Source of the DNA: Sulfurovum sp. TSL6
GTDB taxonomy: Bacteria; Campylobacterota; Campylobacteria; Campylobacterales; Sulfurovaceae
Direction of reading: 5' to 3'
Length of the DNA: 64,000 nt
Assembly: GCF_019972115.1 (NCBI RefSeq)
Contig: NZ_BPFJ01000003.1
Coordinates: 1 to 64,000 of the forward strand
The notes under the pieces are model-generated. The model made no database searches and had not been told where the DNA came from. It saw only the letters and a list, made by a program, of their open reading frames with translations. Of this stretch, positions 25,869-33,799 are shown in pieces; the stretch's first letter is position 1; the number at the start of each line of letters is the position of its first letter. Position numbers and translations under genes: made by a program.

Positions 25869-26342
25869 TTATGCGCGATTAAAATCGCCACTCTTACCGC
25901 CGGATTTATTTTCTAGCTGAACGTTTTTGATCACCATACCCTTGTCAATGGCTTTGAGCATATCGTAAATAGTGAGTAGTCCTACACTCACTCCCGTAAG
26001 CGCTTCCATCTCTACACCTGTCTGTCCATTGAGTTTTGCTGTGACGGTGAGTTTGAATCCCGGGAGGTCCGGAAGCTCTTCGATGTCTGTTTTTACGGAT
26101 GTCAGCATGAGTGGATGACACATAGGAATAAGTGTTGAGGTTTGTTTTGTTCCTTGGATGGCAGCGATGACAGCGGTTTGCAGCACGGGTCCTTTTTTTG
26201 CTGTATTTTCTAGTACGGCATCAAAAGCAGGTTGTCCCACTTCTATGATCCCACTTGCCGTAGCGATACGTGTTGTGTTGTCTTTGTCAGAGACATCGAC
26301 CATCTTTGGTTTGTTTTGTTCATCTAGATGTGTAAGGTTCAC
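25869..26342 (-). CDS. moaC: cyclic pyranopterin monophosphate synthase
   Basis: 157 residues, normal length. MoaC acts after MoaA in molybdenum cofactor synthesis, making cyclic pyranopterin monophosphate. The family segments are evident: [17 protein letters not shown], the active-site [11 protein letters not shown], the conserved [23 protein letters not shown], and the catalytic lysine region KAIDKGM. The cofactor would serve SoxC in this window. Confidence 0.94.
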   Translation of the reverse strand: MNLTHLDEQNKPKMVDVSDKDNTTRIATASGIIEVGQPAFDAVLENTAKKGPVLQTAVIAAIQGTKQTSTLIPMCHPLMLTSVKTDIEELPDLPGFKLTVTAKLNGQTGVEMEALTGVSVGLLTIYDMLKAIDKGMVIKNVQLENKSGGKSGDFNRA

Positions 26343-26433
26343 TTTTTGTCCTCATGCTTTTATTCTAGTACATATTTTAACATAAATAGACACAACTAAA
26401 GAAAAAGTGGTGCTAAAAATAGAAAAATGACGA

Positions 26434-26448
26434 ATATAGTCACTATAT
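26434..26448. promoter_or_regulatory. 15-bp palindrome, probable operator
   Basis: ATATAGT-C-ACTATAT is a perfect inverted repeat with 7-bp arms. It lies 2 bp upstream of the TTGACT box of the 26503 operon, a normal place for an activator or repressor. The DNA-binding protein encoded first in the operon is an obvious candidate ligand, by inference only. Confidence 0.5.
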
Positions 26449-26450
26449 AC

Positions 26451-26479
26451 TTGACTTCTATCATCATATAAGATAAGAT
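26451..26479 (+). promoter_or_regulatory. promoter of the recombinase-like/ccoG operon
   Basis: TTGACT at 26451-26456 and TAAGAT at 26474-26479 are separated by 17 bp, a standard sigma-70 layout. The start codon follows 24 bp later, with AAAGGA before it. Confidence 0.55.
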
Positions 26480-26502
26480 AATTAAAATTATAAAGGAATC
26501 AT

Positions 26503-27177
26503 ATGGTTTATGGATATATGAGACAAGTACCGGGCTTTCCTCATTTAACCGCACAGCAAAGCGATATTCTCTCCTTTGGGTTAAAAAAGGGACTTGAGAT
26601 TGATAAAGAAGTGGTTGAGTATGCGACCAAAAACCTTCCTCTTGATGCTAGGGAAGAGTTTGAGGATTTCTTGCAAACTATGCAAGAGGGCAATACGGTG
26701 ATTGTCTCTTCTTTTTATATATTGAGCGACAAGGTTGAAGAATTGATAAAGGTGATTAATTGTATGCTGAGTCATAGTGTGAATCTCTGGATCGTAGATG
26801 CAAATCTACTGATGAATAAAGAGACGAATATGGTTGATATCTTTCCTTTATTGAACGCATTAAGAAAAGAGGAAAAAGAGAAGACCAATCAGATAGGACG
26901 TCCAAAAGGAAGCAAATCAAGTTCCAAGTTTGATATTCATCAAAGAAAGATTATCACTTTTCTAAGCGAAGGAATGAGTGTCAGTGCGATAGCCAGAGAA
27001 TTAGACGTGAGCCGCAGTTCTTTGAAAGACTATATCGAGTCACGCGGGATCAAAGAACTGGTAGACGGGGCATGGATGGAGATGGTTACATCAAAAGATG
27101 TCAAAAATATGGACAACATCGTACTGATTTGCCCATTTGAAGAAGCGAGAAAAGCAAAAGAACAAAAGGTGTTATAA
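26503..27177 (+). CDS. serine-recombinase-like DNA-binding protein lacking the catalytic serine
   Basis: 224 residues. The first ~125 match the resolvase/invertase catalytic fold: VYGYMRQ in place of the IGYARVST start, TAQQ, FLQTMQEGNTVIVSSF corresponding to the LREGDTLVVWKLDRL strand, and IKVINCMLSHSVNLWIVD. The nucleophile position reads RQVPGF and the arginine-bearing DRLGR loop reads YILSDK, so recombination chemistry should be impossible. A Hin-like tail follows: IGRPKGSK as an AT-hook-like arm, then a helix-turn-helix (GMSVSAIARELDVSRSSLKDYI). A role as transcriptional regulator is inferred from this and from its place at the head of the ccoG operon. Its stop abuts the ccoG ATG. Confidence 0.7.
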   Translation: MVYGYMRQVPGFPHLTAQQSDILSFGLKKGLEIDKEVVEYATKNLPLDAREEFEDFLQTMQEGNTVIVSSFYILSDKVEELIKVINCMLSHSVNLWIVDANLLMNKETNMVDIFPLLNALRKEEKEKTNQIGRPKGSKSSSKFDIHQRKIITFLSEGMSVSAIARELDVSRSSLKDYIESRGIKELVDGAWMEMVTSKDVKNMDNIVLICPFEEARKAKEQKVL

Positions 27178-28623
27178 ATGGAATCTACAATCACAACAGA
27201 AAAATCAACAAAAAATCAGGCAAAAGAGTATTTAAAAGGTTGGGTACCTTATCGTATCAAGAGATATTGGGTCTATGTCGCGGCAACGGTAGTGGCTTTG
27301 CTAATGCCATGGATCACGATCAATGGCAACCATCTCTTTTTATTAAGTTTTGATCAGAAGAAGTTGCATTTGGCAGGGGTAGCTTTTGATATGCAAGAGC
27401 TCTATCTGATGCCATTTTTGCTTATGCTTCTTTTCCTGGGGATCTTTGCAGTCACAGCCGTAGGAGGTAGAGCATGGTGTGGGTGGGCTTGTCCCCAGAC
27501 TATCTTCCGTGTGATCTATAGAGACGGTATAGAGACCAAACTTTTAGGATTGAGAAAAAAGATCAAAAATAAGCAAAAAGAACCAGATATGAGCAAAATG
27601 GAAAACAAAGTGAAAAGTGTTATTGCTATATTGCTTTGGTCTGTTCTCTCTTTTGTGGCAGCAGCTAACTTTTTATGGTACTTTGTACCCCCTGAAGATT
27701 TCTTCAAGTATTTGAGCAATCCAGCAGAGCATATGGTACTGGTAGGTGTGTTGGTGAGTACGGCACTCTTTCTCATTCTTGATGTGGTGTTTATCAAAGA
27801 GGATTTCTGTGTCTATGTCTGCCCTTACAGCCGTGTACAGTCTGTACTTTATGATGATGACACTATTATGGCAGTCTATGATCCTATAAGAGGTGGAGAG
27901 ATCTATGAAGGGCATGGGTATGAGAGAGAAAAGAAATTTACGAAACAAAAAGATCTATTGAGTGTGGACAGTAGTGCGGAGTGTACCACCTGTGAGAGTT
28001 GTGTGACAGTGTGTCCTACCCATATTGATATCCGTAAAGGACTCCAGCTTGAGTGTATCAACTGTCTGGAGTGTGTCGATGCCTGTACTTCAGTCATGGG
28101 CGCATTAGGTAAACCAAGTTTGGTGCAGTGGTCAAGTGAAAAAGAGACCCTTCGTCATGAAGGTAAAACGAACTACTTTAGAGGCAAGGTCATTGCATAT
28201 TTTGCAGTGCTTATGATCGTGCTTGTCACACTGTTCGTGATGGGAAGCAAAAAAGAGCATATGCTTTTAAATATTAACAAGAGTCAAAGACTGTATAAAG
28301 TACTCGATAACGGCGTCGTGCAAAATGACTATATTTTCATGTTCGCCAATACAGACAGCAAAGATCATACCTATTACTTTGAGATCGTAGGAAATGACAA
28401 GATCACCATTAAGAGACCGTCTGAAGCATTTAGACTTGGTGCAGGTCAGAAAAAGAAAAAAGTCGTTGTCTTGGAAACAAAAGAACAATTGGCAAACAAT
28501 ACAAGAAAAGATGTTCCTATCCCTATAGTGGTAAGAGCCTATGCTACAGATGACAAAGAAAAGATAATGGTTGAAAGAGAACAGGTCTTTTTCTACCCTC
28601 GTGCAGACCTGGTTAAAAAATAG
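27178..28623 (+). CDS. ccoG: cytochrome c oxidase accessory protein CcoG (FixG/RdxA)
   Basis: 481 residues. An integral membrane iron-sulfur protein needed to assemble cbb3 oxidase, probably handling copper for CcoN. Membrane helices lie near residues 35-55, 75-97, 145-165, 185-205 and 340-360. A CxxxCP motif is in WCGWACPQTIFR, and two ferredoxin-type [4Fe-4S] motifs are in CTTCESCVTVCP and CINCLECVDAC. The C-terminal ~110 residues form the periplasmic Ig-like domain of the family. No ccoNOQP genes are in this window. It starts directly after the recombinase-like gene. Confidence 0.92.
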   Translation: MESTITTEKSTKNQAKEYLKGWVPYRIKRYWVYVAATVVALLMPWITINGNHLFLLSFDQKKLHLAGVAFDMQELYLMPFLLMLLFLGIFAVTAVGGRAWCGWACPQTIFRVIYRDGIETKLLGLRKKIKNKQKEPDMSKMENKVKSVIAILLWSVLSFVAAANFLWYFVPPEDFFKYLSNPAEHMVLVGVLVSTALFLILDVVFIKEDFCVYVCPYSRVQSVLYDDDTIMAVYDPIRGGEIYEGHGYEREKKFTKQKDLLSVDSSAECTTCESCVTVCPTHIDIRKGLQLECINCLECVDACTSVMGALGKPSLVQWSSEKETLRHEGKTNYFRGKVIAYFAVLMIVLVTLFVMGSKKEHMLLNINKSQRLYKVLDNGVVQNDYIFMFANTDSKDHTYYFEIVGNDKITIKRPSEAFRLGAGQKKKKVVVLETKEQLANNTRKDVPIPIVVRAYATDDKEKIMVEREQVFFYPRADLVKK

Positions 28624-28631
28624 GAGAGACA

Positions 28632-28823
28632 ATGCTTGGCACAGAACCGACACTGGACAACATTGAGGACTACAAGGCTCAAGGAAGTACAGAAAAGAGA
28701 TTGATCGTGTGGATCGTGATCCTCTCCGGATTATTGGTAGGGGCTATCTATGGGATGTTGATCGCAAATTCGAGTGTGTCAGATGCTTTGGTAATAAAAG
28801 AGCCAATAGGTATATTTAAATAG
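28632..28823 (+). CDS. small single-pass membrane protein
   Basis: 63 residues with one clear membrane helix (about residues 24-45, LIVWIVILSGLLVGAIYGML) after an acidic N-terminus. AGGAGAG 5 nt before the ATG and spacing of 8 nt from ccoG and 11 nt to the next gene support a real gene. I do not recognise a family. It may be a small oxidase or CcoG accessory subunit, by position only. Confidence 0.65.
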   Translation: MLGTEPTLDNIEDYKAQGSTEKRLIVWIVILSGLLVGAIYGMLIANSSVSDALVIKEPIGIFK

Positions 28824-28834
28824 CAGGAGAGTCG

Positions 28835-30004
28835 ATGAGTAAAGTATTGGTACTGGGTGGTGGTTTTGCTGGTGTTGAAGCAGCCATTTATCTTAAAAAA
28901 CATGACTTGGATGTCACACTGGTGAGTGACAGGGATTATTTTTATATCTATCCTACATCTATCTGGATACCTACAGGTGAAGTGACCAGAGAAGAGGCTT
29001 CTGTTCCTTTGGATATGCTTGCGATGAAACATGGTTTTCAGTTAATTGTGGATCCTGTTGCGCATTTTGAGGCGAAAACTAAAAAAGTAACCCTGCAGAG
29101 CGGTCGTGTACTAGAGGGGTATCCCTATATCGTTGCGGCACTCGGACAGGACAAGATGCAGTTAAAGGGTATGGAGCATACACTTTCTATATGTGGTAAA
29201 CCAGAAGAGGCTACGGCACTTTATGAACGTTTGGACACATTGATACAGAAAAAGGAGGGAAGAATTGCCATGGGCTTTGGCGGGAACCCTAAAGATACCT
29301 CTGCGGTACGTGGAGGGCCTGCGTTTGAAGTACTTTTTAATGTGGATACCTATCTGAGGAAAAGAGGGGTACGGGAGAACTTTGAACTTACGTTTTTTGC
29401 GCCTATGGCAAAACCCGGACAGAAGATGGGTGAAAAAGCCTTAGTGATGATGGAGAAGATGTTCAAGATGACGAACATCAAGAAAAAAGTAGGTACTAAG
29501 ATCACGCATTTTGAAGCAGATGGTATCTGTTTTGAAGATGAGACCAAATTAGAGTCAGATCTGACGATGTTTATATCCGCAGGTACCGGGCATCACATAC
29601 TCAAAGAGTCTGGACTTCCACTTAGTGATGCAGGGTATGTTGTCACCAATGCGTATAATGAGATAAAAGGTTTTGATGGCGTGTATGCCATTGGTGACTC
29701 TGCATCGCTTATAGGACCGGAGTGGAGAGCAAAACAGGGGCATATGGCTGAAGTGATGGCTAAGAATGTAGCGTATAACATTTTTAATGATATACAAAAT
29801 ATAGATTCCAAACAAAGCTATAGTGCACATTTGAATATTTTATGTGTCATGGATACAGGAAACGGGGCAGCGTTTGTCTACCGCAGTGATAAAGGCGGGA
29901 AAATGATTCCTATGCCCGTTGTTGGTCACTGGCTGAAAAAGATGTGGGGATGGTACTGCCGTTATTCTAAACTAGGAAAGATCCCCAGAATTCCTGGGAT
30001 GTAA
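28835..30004 (+). CDS. FAD-dependent oxidoreductase resembling sulfide:quinone reductase
   Basis: 389 residues. Two dinucleotide-binding folds are seen: VLVLGGGFAGVEAAIYL at the N-terminus and the FAD-closing motif GVYAIGDSASL near residue 283. The layout and the amphipathic C-terminus (VGHWLKKMWGWY) match the SQR/NDH-2 group of membrane-attached flavoenzymes. Cysteines are at 120, 232, 337 and 375. The cysteine found in classical SQR around residue 159 (KCAGAP-like) is not present (SAVRGGPAFE), so sulfide oxidation by the standard trisulfide route is doubtful. It may be an SQR relative with another donor. It is last in the operon with ccoG and is followed by a terminator. Confidence 0.7.
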   Translation: MSKVLVLGGGFAGVEAAIYLKKHDLDVTLVSDRDYFYIYPTSIWIPTGEVTREEASVPLDMLAMKHGFQLIVDPVAHFEAKTKKVTLQSGRVLEGYPYIVAALGQDKMQLKGMEHTLSICGKPEEATALYERLDTLIQKKEGRIAMGFGGNPKDTSAVRGGPAFEVLFNVDTYLRKRGVRENFELTFFAPMAKPGQKMGEKALVMMEKMFKMTNIKKKVGTKITHFEADGICFEDETKLESDLTMFISAGTGHHILKESGLPLSDAGYVVTNAYNEIKGFDGVYAIGDSASLIGPEWRAKQGHMAEVMAKNVAYNIFNDIQNIDSKQSYSAHLNILCVMDTGNGAAFVYRSDKGGKMIPMPVVGHWLKKMWGWYCRYSKLGKIPRIPGM

Positions 30005-30027
30005 CGGTTTAACCGTTTCCCTTTTTT
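30003..30027 (+). terminator. rho-independent terminator of the ccoG operon
   Basis: AACGG and CCGTT flank TTTAA (extendable to AACGGTT/AACCGTT), followed by TCCC and six T. Confidence 0.65.
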
Positions 30028-30139
30028 CATGTAATTTTCGGCTTTTTCTTATAAATAAGAGTAATTTTGTCCTACTTAAGATTGTATTTATAGTTTTTAA
30101 GAGATAATGCAGGTACAAAAATTATTTTAAGGAAATTAA

Positions 30140-30655
30140 ATGGCAACAGTAACATTTAAAAACGACATCGTATGTAACCTGGCAGGTACAGAAATCAATG
30201 TAGGTGACACAGCGCCAGTAACTACAGTAGTAAACTGTGATCCAATGCTTCAAGACGAAACAATCGGCGGTGAAGGTAAAGTGCAATTGGTCATTGCCGT
30301 ACCATCACTTGATACAGGTGTATGTGATGCAGAAACTAGAAGATTTAACACTGAAGCAGCTAGCCTTGACGGTGTAGAAGTCATTACTGTATCTATGGAC
30401 CTTCCATTTGCAGCAGCTAGATGGTGTGGCGCTGCGGGAATCGATAACATTAAAGTATGTTCAGATTTCAGAAACAAAGATTTTGCTAACAATTATGGTG
30501 TTCTTTTGGCAGATGGACCTTTAGCGGGTATCATGGCAAGAGTTATCTTTGTTATCGGTAAAGATGGTAAAGTTGCGTATAAGCAAGTTGTTCCGGAAAT
30601 TACAGAAGAGCCTAACTACGAAGAAGCATTGGCAGCAGCTAAGGCAGCTTGTTAA
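30140..30655 (+). CDS. tpx: thiol peroxidase
   Basis: 171 residues, single atypical 2-Cys peroxiredoxin domain. The peroxidatic cysteine is in PSLDTGVCDAETRRFN and the resolving cysteine in AARWCGAAG, the Tpx arrangement. It reduces hydroperoxides using thioredoxin. AAGGAAA before the ATG; an AT-rich leader of about 110 bp probably holds the promoter. A hairpin follows the stop, so it appears monocistronic. Confidence 0.93.
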   Translation: MATVTFKNDIVCNLAGTEINVGDTAPVTTVVNCDPMLQDETIGGEGKVQLVIAVPSLDTGVCDAETRRFNTEAASLDGVEVITVSMDLPFAAARWCGAAGIDNIKVCSDFRNKDFANNYGVLLADGPLAGIMARVIFVIGKDGKVAYKQVVPEITEEPNYEEALAAAKAAC

Positions 30656-30672
30656 TTCGTTTTCCTCTTTTA

Positions 30673-30703
30673 GATAAACCTCTTCTTTTGAAGAGTGTTT
30701 ATC
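30673..30703 (+). terminator. terminator of tpx
   Basis: GATAAAC-CTCTTC pairs with GAAGAG-GTTTATC with a single bulged T and a TTTT loop; T-rich sequence follows. Confidence 0.65.
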
Positions 30704-30808
30704 ACTATCTTCTGTCCTCCTCTTTATTTTCAATTTTTTTTATTTACCGTTAGTTATCTAATTTGTGTTAAAATATTTTTATACTACGCTTCAAGGACAA
30801 TAAAAAAT

Positions 30809-31378
30809 ATGCGATATCTCTATGGATGCATGGTACTCATTTGGTTGACAGGATGTAAGCAACCTCTTGAACCTACTGTGGTTAATAACCAATATACGCT
30901 AGAAGAATGCAAAGAAGAGTTACTAGAGGCTGAAGATTTTTCTCAAGGTGAAAGTATAGATAAGATTGTTGTGGTGAAGAAAGAGCGTACAATGTATTTG
31001 TATAGAGACAATAAAGTGATGAATACATTACCGGTTTCATTAGGTAAAAATCCTATAGGGACAAAACAGCAGCAAGGAGACAATAGGACACCAGAAGGTG
31101 AATTTTGGATCTCCAGAAAACTCTGTTCGCCTAGATATTATCGTTCTCTTTGTATCTCTTATCCTCGACCCGAAGATAAAGCCCGTGCTGCCAGAAGAGG
31201 TGTGAACCCAGGGGGAGCTGTTACACTTCATGGACAACCTACATGGAATGCAGATGGCAAAGGGGATAGTTATACACTATCCAAAAATTGGACGCAAGGG
31301 TGTGTCGCTGTGACAAATGCTGCAATGCAAGAGTTGTGGTATGCCGTGCGTGAAGGTGTACCTATTGTTATACGATAA
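30809..31378 (+). CDS. L,D-transpeptidase (YkuD) lipoprotein, first paralogue
   Basis: 189 residues from ATG 30809 (AAGGAC ~10 nt upstream). A longer in-frame opening from 30695 overlaps the tpx terminator and is rejected. The lipoprotein signal ends WLTGC (Cys 16). A YkuD domain follows: IDKIVVVKKERTMYLYRD, DNRTPEGEFWIS, LHGQPTWN and the catalytic WTQGCVAVTN. L,D-transpeptidases make 3-3 peptidoglycan crosslinks or attach proteins to the wall; Campylobacterota homologues can also trim peptides and set cell shape. A second copy lies at 31797. It is probably the first gene of a three-gene operon, with 9 bp to the next. Confidence 0.85.
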   Translation: MRYLYGCMVLIWLTGCKQPLEPTVVNNQYTLEECKEELLEAEDFSQGESIDKIVVVKKERTMYLYRDNKVMNTLPVSLGKNPIGTKQQQGDNRTPEGEFWISRKLCSPRYYRSLCISYPRPEDKARAARRGVNPGGAVTLHGQPTWNADGKGDSYTLSKNWTQGCVAVTNAAMQELWYAVREGVPIVIR

Positions 31379-31387
31379 GGGTAGAGT

Positions 31388-31774
31388 ATGAGATATACGC
31401 AAAAGCAGATCGATAAATTTAATCGTCAAAAATACATCGTGGAACTAGAAAAAATCAGTAAAAATCTTTTTCGTATGTTCAGAGATGAGAATGTAGCTGC
31501 TGAGGATTTTGTAAAAAAATTTGCGCAACTAAAAAGTAAGTTTGATGAAAAAGAAGAGGTACAACTTGAATCGGAATTTCATCAACAACTTAAAGAGTAT
31601 GTGTTCCGTCTTTATCGGCAAACATGTTTGGCTGAATCGTTTACAGATAAAGACTTTTCAGATATCAGAGAAGCGGAGATGAGCAATCTAAACAGGTTGC
31701 AGAAGCTGAAAAACGGCACATCTTATAAAAAAGACAAGCATAAATCAAAACGCCAAAATGAGGATTGGGGTTGA
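31388..31774 (+). CDS. unknown small basic protein between two L,D-transpeptidase genes
   Basis: 128 residues, highly charged, mostly helical, with a lysine-rich tail (KKDKHKSKRQNEDWG). No signal peptide or membrane segment. I recognise no family. It begins 9 bp after the first L,D-transpeptidase and ends 22 bp before the start of the second. GGGTAGAG before the ATG is a moderate binding site. Confidence 0.6.
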   Translation: MRYTQKQIDKFNRQKYIVELEKISKNLFRMFRDENVAAEDFVKKFAQLKSKFDEKEEVQLESEFHQQLKEYVFRLYRQTCLAESFTDKDFSDIREAEMSNLNRLQKLKNGTSYKKDKHKSKRQNEDWG

Positions 31775-31796
31775 TGCTTTGCGTGAAAGAAAAGCG

Positions 31797-32384
31797 ATGA
31801 AACTGAGTATTTTCGGGATAGCAGTACTACTGTTTGTGGTTGGCTGCGGCGAGCCTACGTATTATGGGAAAGTAGACAATACCCCGTATGCGATACAAGA
31901 GTGTGTCAATGAATTGGCAAGAGGCACTGATATCGACCATGATGCCAAGATAGACAAGATCGTTGTCTATAAGAAAAAAAGAATGATGTATGCGTATAAA
32001 GATGGTAAAGTGGTTGAAAAATTTCGTATCTCTCTAGGTGCTAATGGTGGAGCCAATGCTGGGGACAAGGTAAAGGTAGGGGACTACAGAACTCCGGAAG
32101 GTACCTATAGTATTGTGAGAAAGAAATGTGATTCAAGACTGTATAGGTCTCTAATGATCTCTTATCCTAGCGAGGCTGATAAAGCAAGAGCAAGGGCAAG
32201 AGGTGTAGATCCGGGTGGATATATCACGATCCATGGACAACCTAAATGGAATGCGGATGGACGAGGCGATGAATATACCCTATCGCGTGATTGGACTGAG
32301 GGATGTGTGGCAGTCCGAAACCTTGCTATGGATAAACTTTGGGCTGCTGTTGAAAAGGGTGTAAAAATAGAAATACACGCATGA
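31797..32384 (+). CDS. L,D-transpeptidase (YkuD) lipoprotein, second paralogue
   Basis: 195 residues from ATG 31797, chosen because it gives a lipoprotein signal (MKLSIFGIAVLLFVVGCGEP, Cys 18); the ATG at 31758 overlaps the previous gene and spoils the signal. The domain is the same as in the first paralogue: IDKIVVYKKKRMMYAYKDG, DYRTPEGTYSIV, IHGQPKWNADGRGD, WTEGCVAVRN. The paired copies are clearly related along their length (YPSEADKARARARGVDPGG against YPRPEDKARAARRGVNPGG), so this is a tandem duplication with divergence. Confidence 0.85.
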   Translation: MKLSIFGIAVLLFVVGCGEPTYYGKVDNTPYAIQECVNELARGTDIDHDAKIDKIVVYKKKRMMYAYKDGKVVEKFRISLGANGGANAGDKVKVGDYRTPEGTYSIVRKKCDSRLYRSLMISYPSEADKARARARGVDPGGYITIHGQPKWNADGRGDEYTLSRDWTEGCVAVRNLAMDKLWAAVEKGVKIEIHA

Positions 32385-32492
32385 TTCATTGTATAATATT
32401 AGATTATTTCAAATTATATGTCAATTTTAGCTTGGTTTGATGAATCTTATATTATGATATTGAATAATATTGGATAACCAAGGAGAAAAATT

Positions 32493-33017
32493 ATGAAAAA
32501 AGTACTTATATCGGCATGTTTATCTATGTTCACAACGCTGCTTATGGCAGGGGGAGATACAAGCGAAACACTTGCACCTGTGGCTGAGATATCAACTAAG
32601 CCTTGTAAAACAAATAAAGTTTATGTTGAAGCAGATGCAGGCCTTATGTGGCAAGATGCGGCTTACACAGATGGAGAGGATGGTGCGTATAAGCGAGGGC
32701 ATTCAGTAGGGAAAGCAGGTAAGTATAGACATGCGATGAATTACTGTCGTGCATTGAATTATGCTGGATATAATGATTGGAGATTGCCTACATCAATGGA
32801 GTTATCTCATGTACATAATCCACAAGGCAATCCATTTGCATACTATCGTGGTTCAGACTTTTGGTCATCTACACCTACTACGGAGAATAGATATTATGTG
32901 GTTTATGCTGCAGATGCAATGCAATATGCGAGAAAACCTAGTCAGTCTAATTATATTAGATGTGTCCGTTGTTTAGGTGAAGGGTATGTCTATTCTAGAT
33001 CAGAAGATGTAAAATAG
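32493..33017 (+). CDS. exported Lcl/DUF1566 domain protein
   Basis: 174 residues. Signal peptide MKKVLISACLSMFTTLLMAG. A DUF1566 (Lcl C-terminal) domain follows, with GLMWQDA, a YCRALNYAGYNDWRLPTSME stretch, FWSSTP and the ending IRCVRC, which are the conserved pieces of the domain. Such domains resemble C-type-lectin-like folds in surface proteins. AAGGAG precedes the ATG. It is followed by the convergent murB gene. Confidence 0.8.
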   Translation: MKKVLISACLSMFTTLLMAGGDTSETLAPVAEISTKPCKTNKVYVEADAGLMWQDAAYTDGEDGAYKRGHSVGKAGKYRHAMNYCRALNYAGYNDWRLPTSMELSHVHNPQGNPFAYYRGSDFWSSTPTTENRYYVVYAADAMQYARKPSQSNYIRCVRCLGEGYVYSRSEDVK

Positions 33018-33022
33018 CTTTT

Positions 33023-33799
33023 TTAGAGGATTTTTATCTCTTCTATTAATGTAATATTAAACCTCTTTAAAACTTCACTTTTTGCCAAGTCTATAAGAGA
33101 CTTGGCTTCTTCATACGTTCCACCCCCTAAATTAACCAAGAAATTGGCATGAACACTGCTCCATTGCATTTGACCTTTTCTTACACCTTTTAGTCCCACA
33201 GCCTCTATCAGACGTCCGGCATAATCACCTTCAGGGTTTTTAAACACTGAACCTGCACTGGGTTCAAGAGGTTGATTGGATCGTAGGTTGAGCAGCTCGT
33301 CTAGAAGTTTTTGGTTAAAACCATACTGTATCTCAAACTTTGCTTGGGTTGCAATACCTCCTAGTTTAGCAAAACGGTAGCCGTGTTCTATCTCTTGCGC
33401 TAATATCCATGTACCATTGATCTTTATAGAGTGTAAGATATTAAATATTTCATACTCTTTGACCCCTGCATTCATTGCAAGCATGCCACCCAGTGTACCG
33501 GGAAGTTTAGAACAAAACTCAAAACCGCCAATATCATGTTTTTTAGCATAAGAGACGATGCGACCTGTAGGCATTGCCGCACCAATAACCAACATATCTT
33601 CTTCTTGAATGATAGTAGCAAAATCTTTAGAGAGCATCATCAGTGGGGGAGGTGTAGGTGAGACAAGTAAGTTGTTCGCTCCTCCGATGAGGTATCTGTC
33701 TTGAGGTATGCTATCGCCTTCTTCTATCATCAGTACCTGTGTGGGCTGTCCCACCTTGATACTGGAGTATTTGGAGAAGTCTATGGTCTTAAAAAACAT
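33023..33799 (-). CDS. murB: UDP-N-acetylenolpyruvoylglucosamine reductase
   Basis: 258 residues, the short form of MurB seen in Campylobacterota. It reduces UDP-GlcNAc-enolpyruvate to UDP-MurNAc with NADPH and FAD. Visible pieces are the FAD-binding YLIGGANNLLVS, the LPGTLGGMLAMNAGVKEYEI loop, and the catalytic region PSAGSVFKNPEGDYAG. The C-terminal domain is compact. It starts immediately after the mqnD stop codon, so the two share a transcript. Confidence 0.92.
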   Translation of the reverse strand: MFFKTIDFSKYSSIKVGQPTQVLMIEEGDSIPQDRYLIGGANNLLVSPTPPPLMMLSKDFATIIQEEDMLVIGAAMPTGRIVSYAKKHDIGGFEFCSKLPGTLGGMLAMNAGVKEYEIFNILHSIKINGTWILAQEIEHGYRFAKLGGIATQAKFEIQYGFNQKLLDELLNLRSNQPLEPSAGSVFKNPEGDYAGRLIEAVGLKGVRKGQMQWSSVHANFLVNLGGGTYEEAKSLIDLAKSEVLKRFNITLIEEIKIL

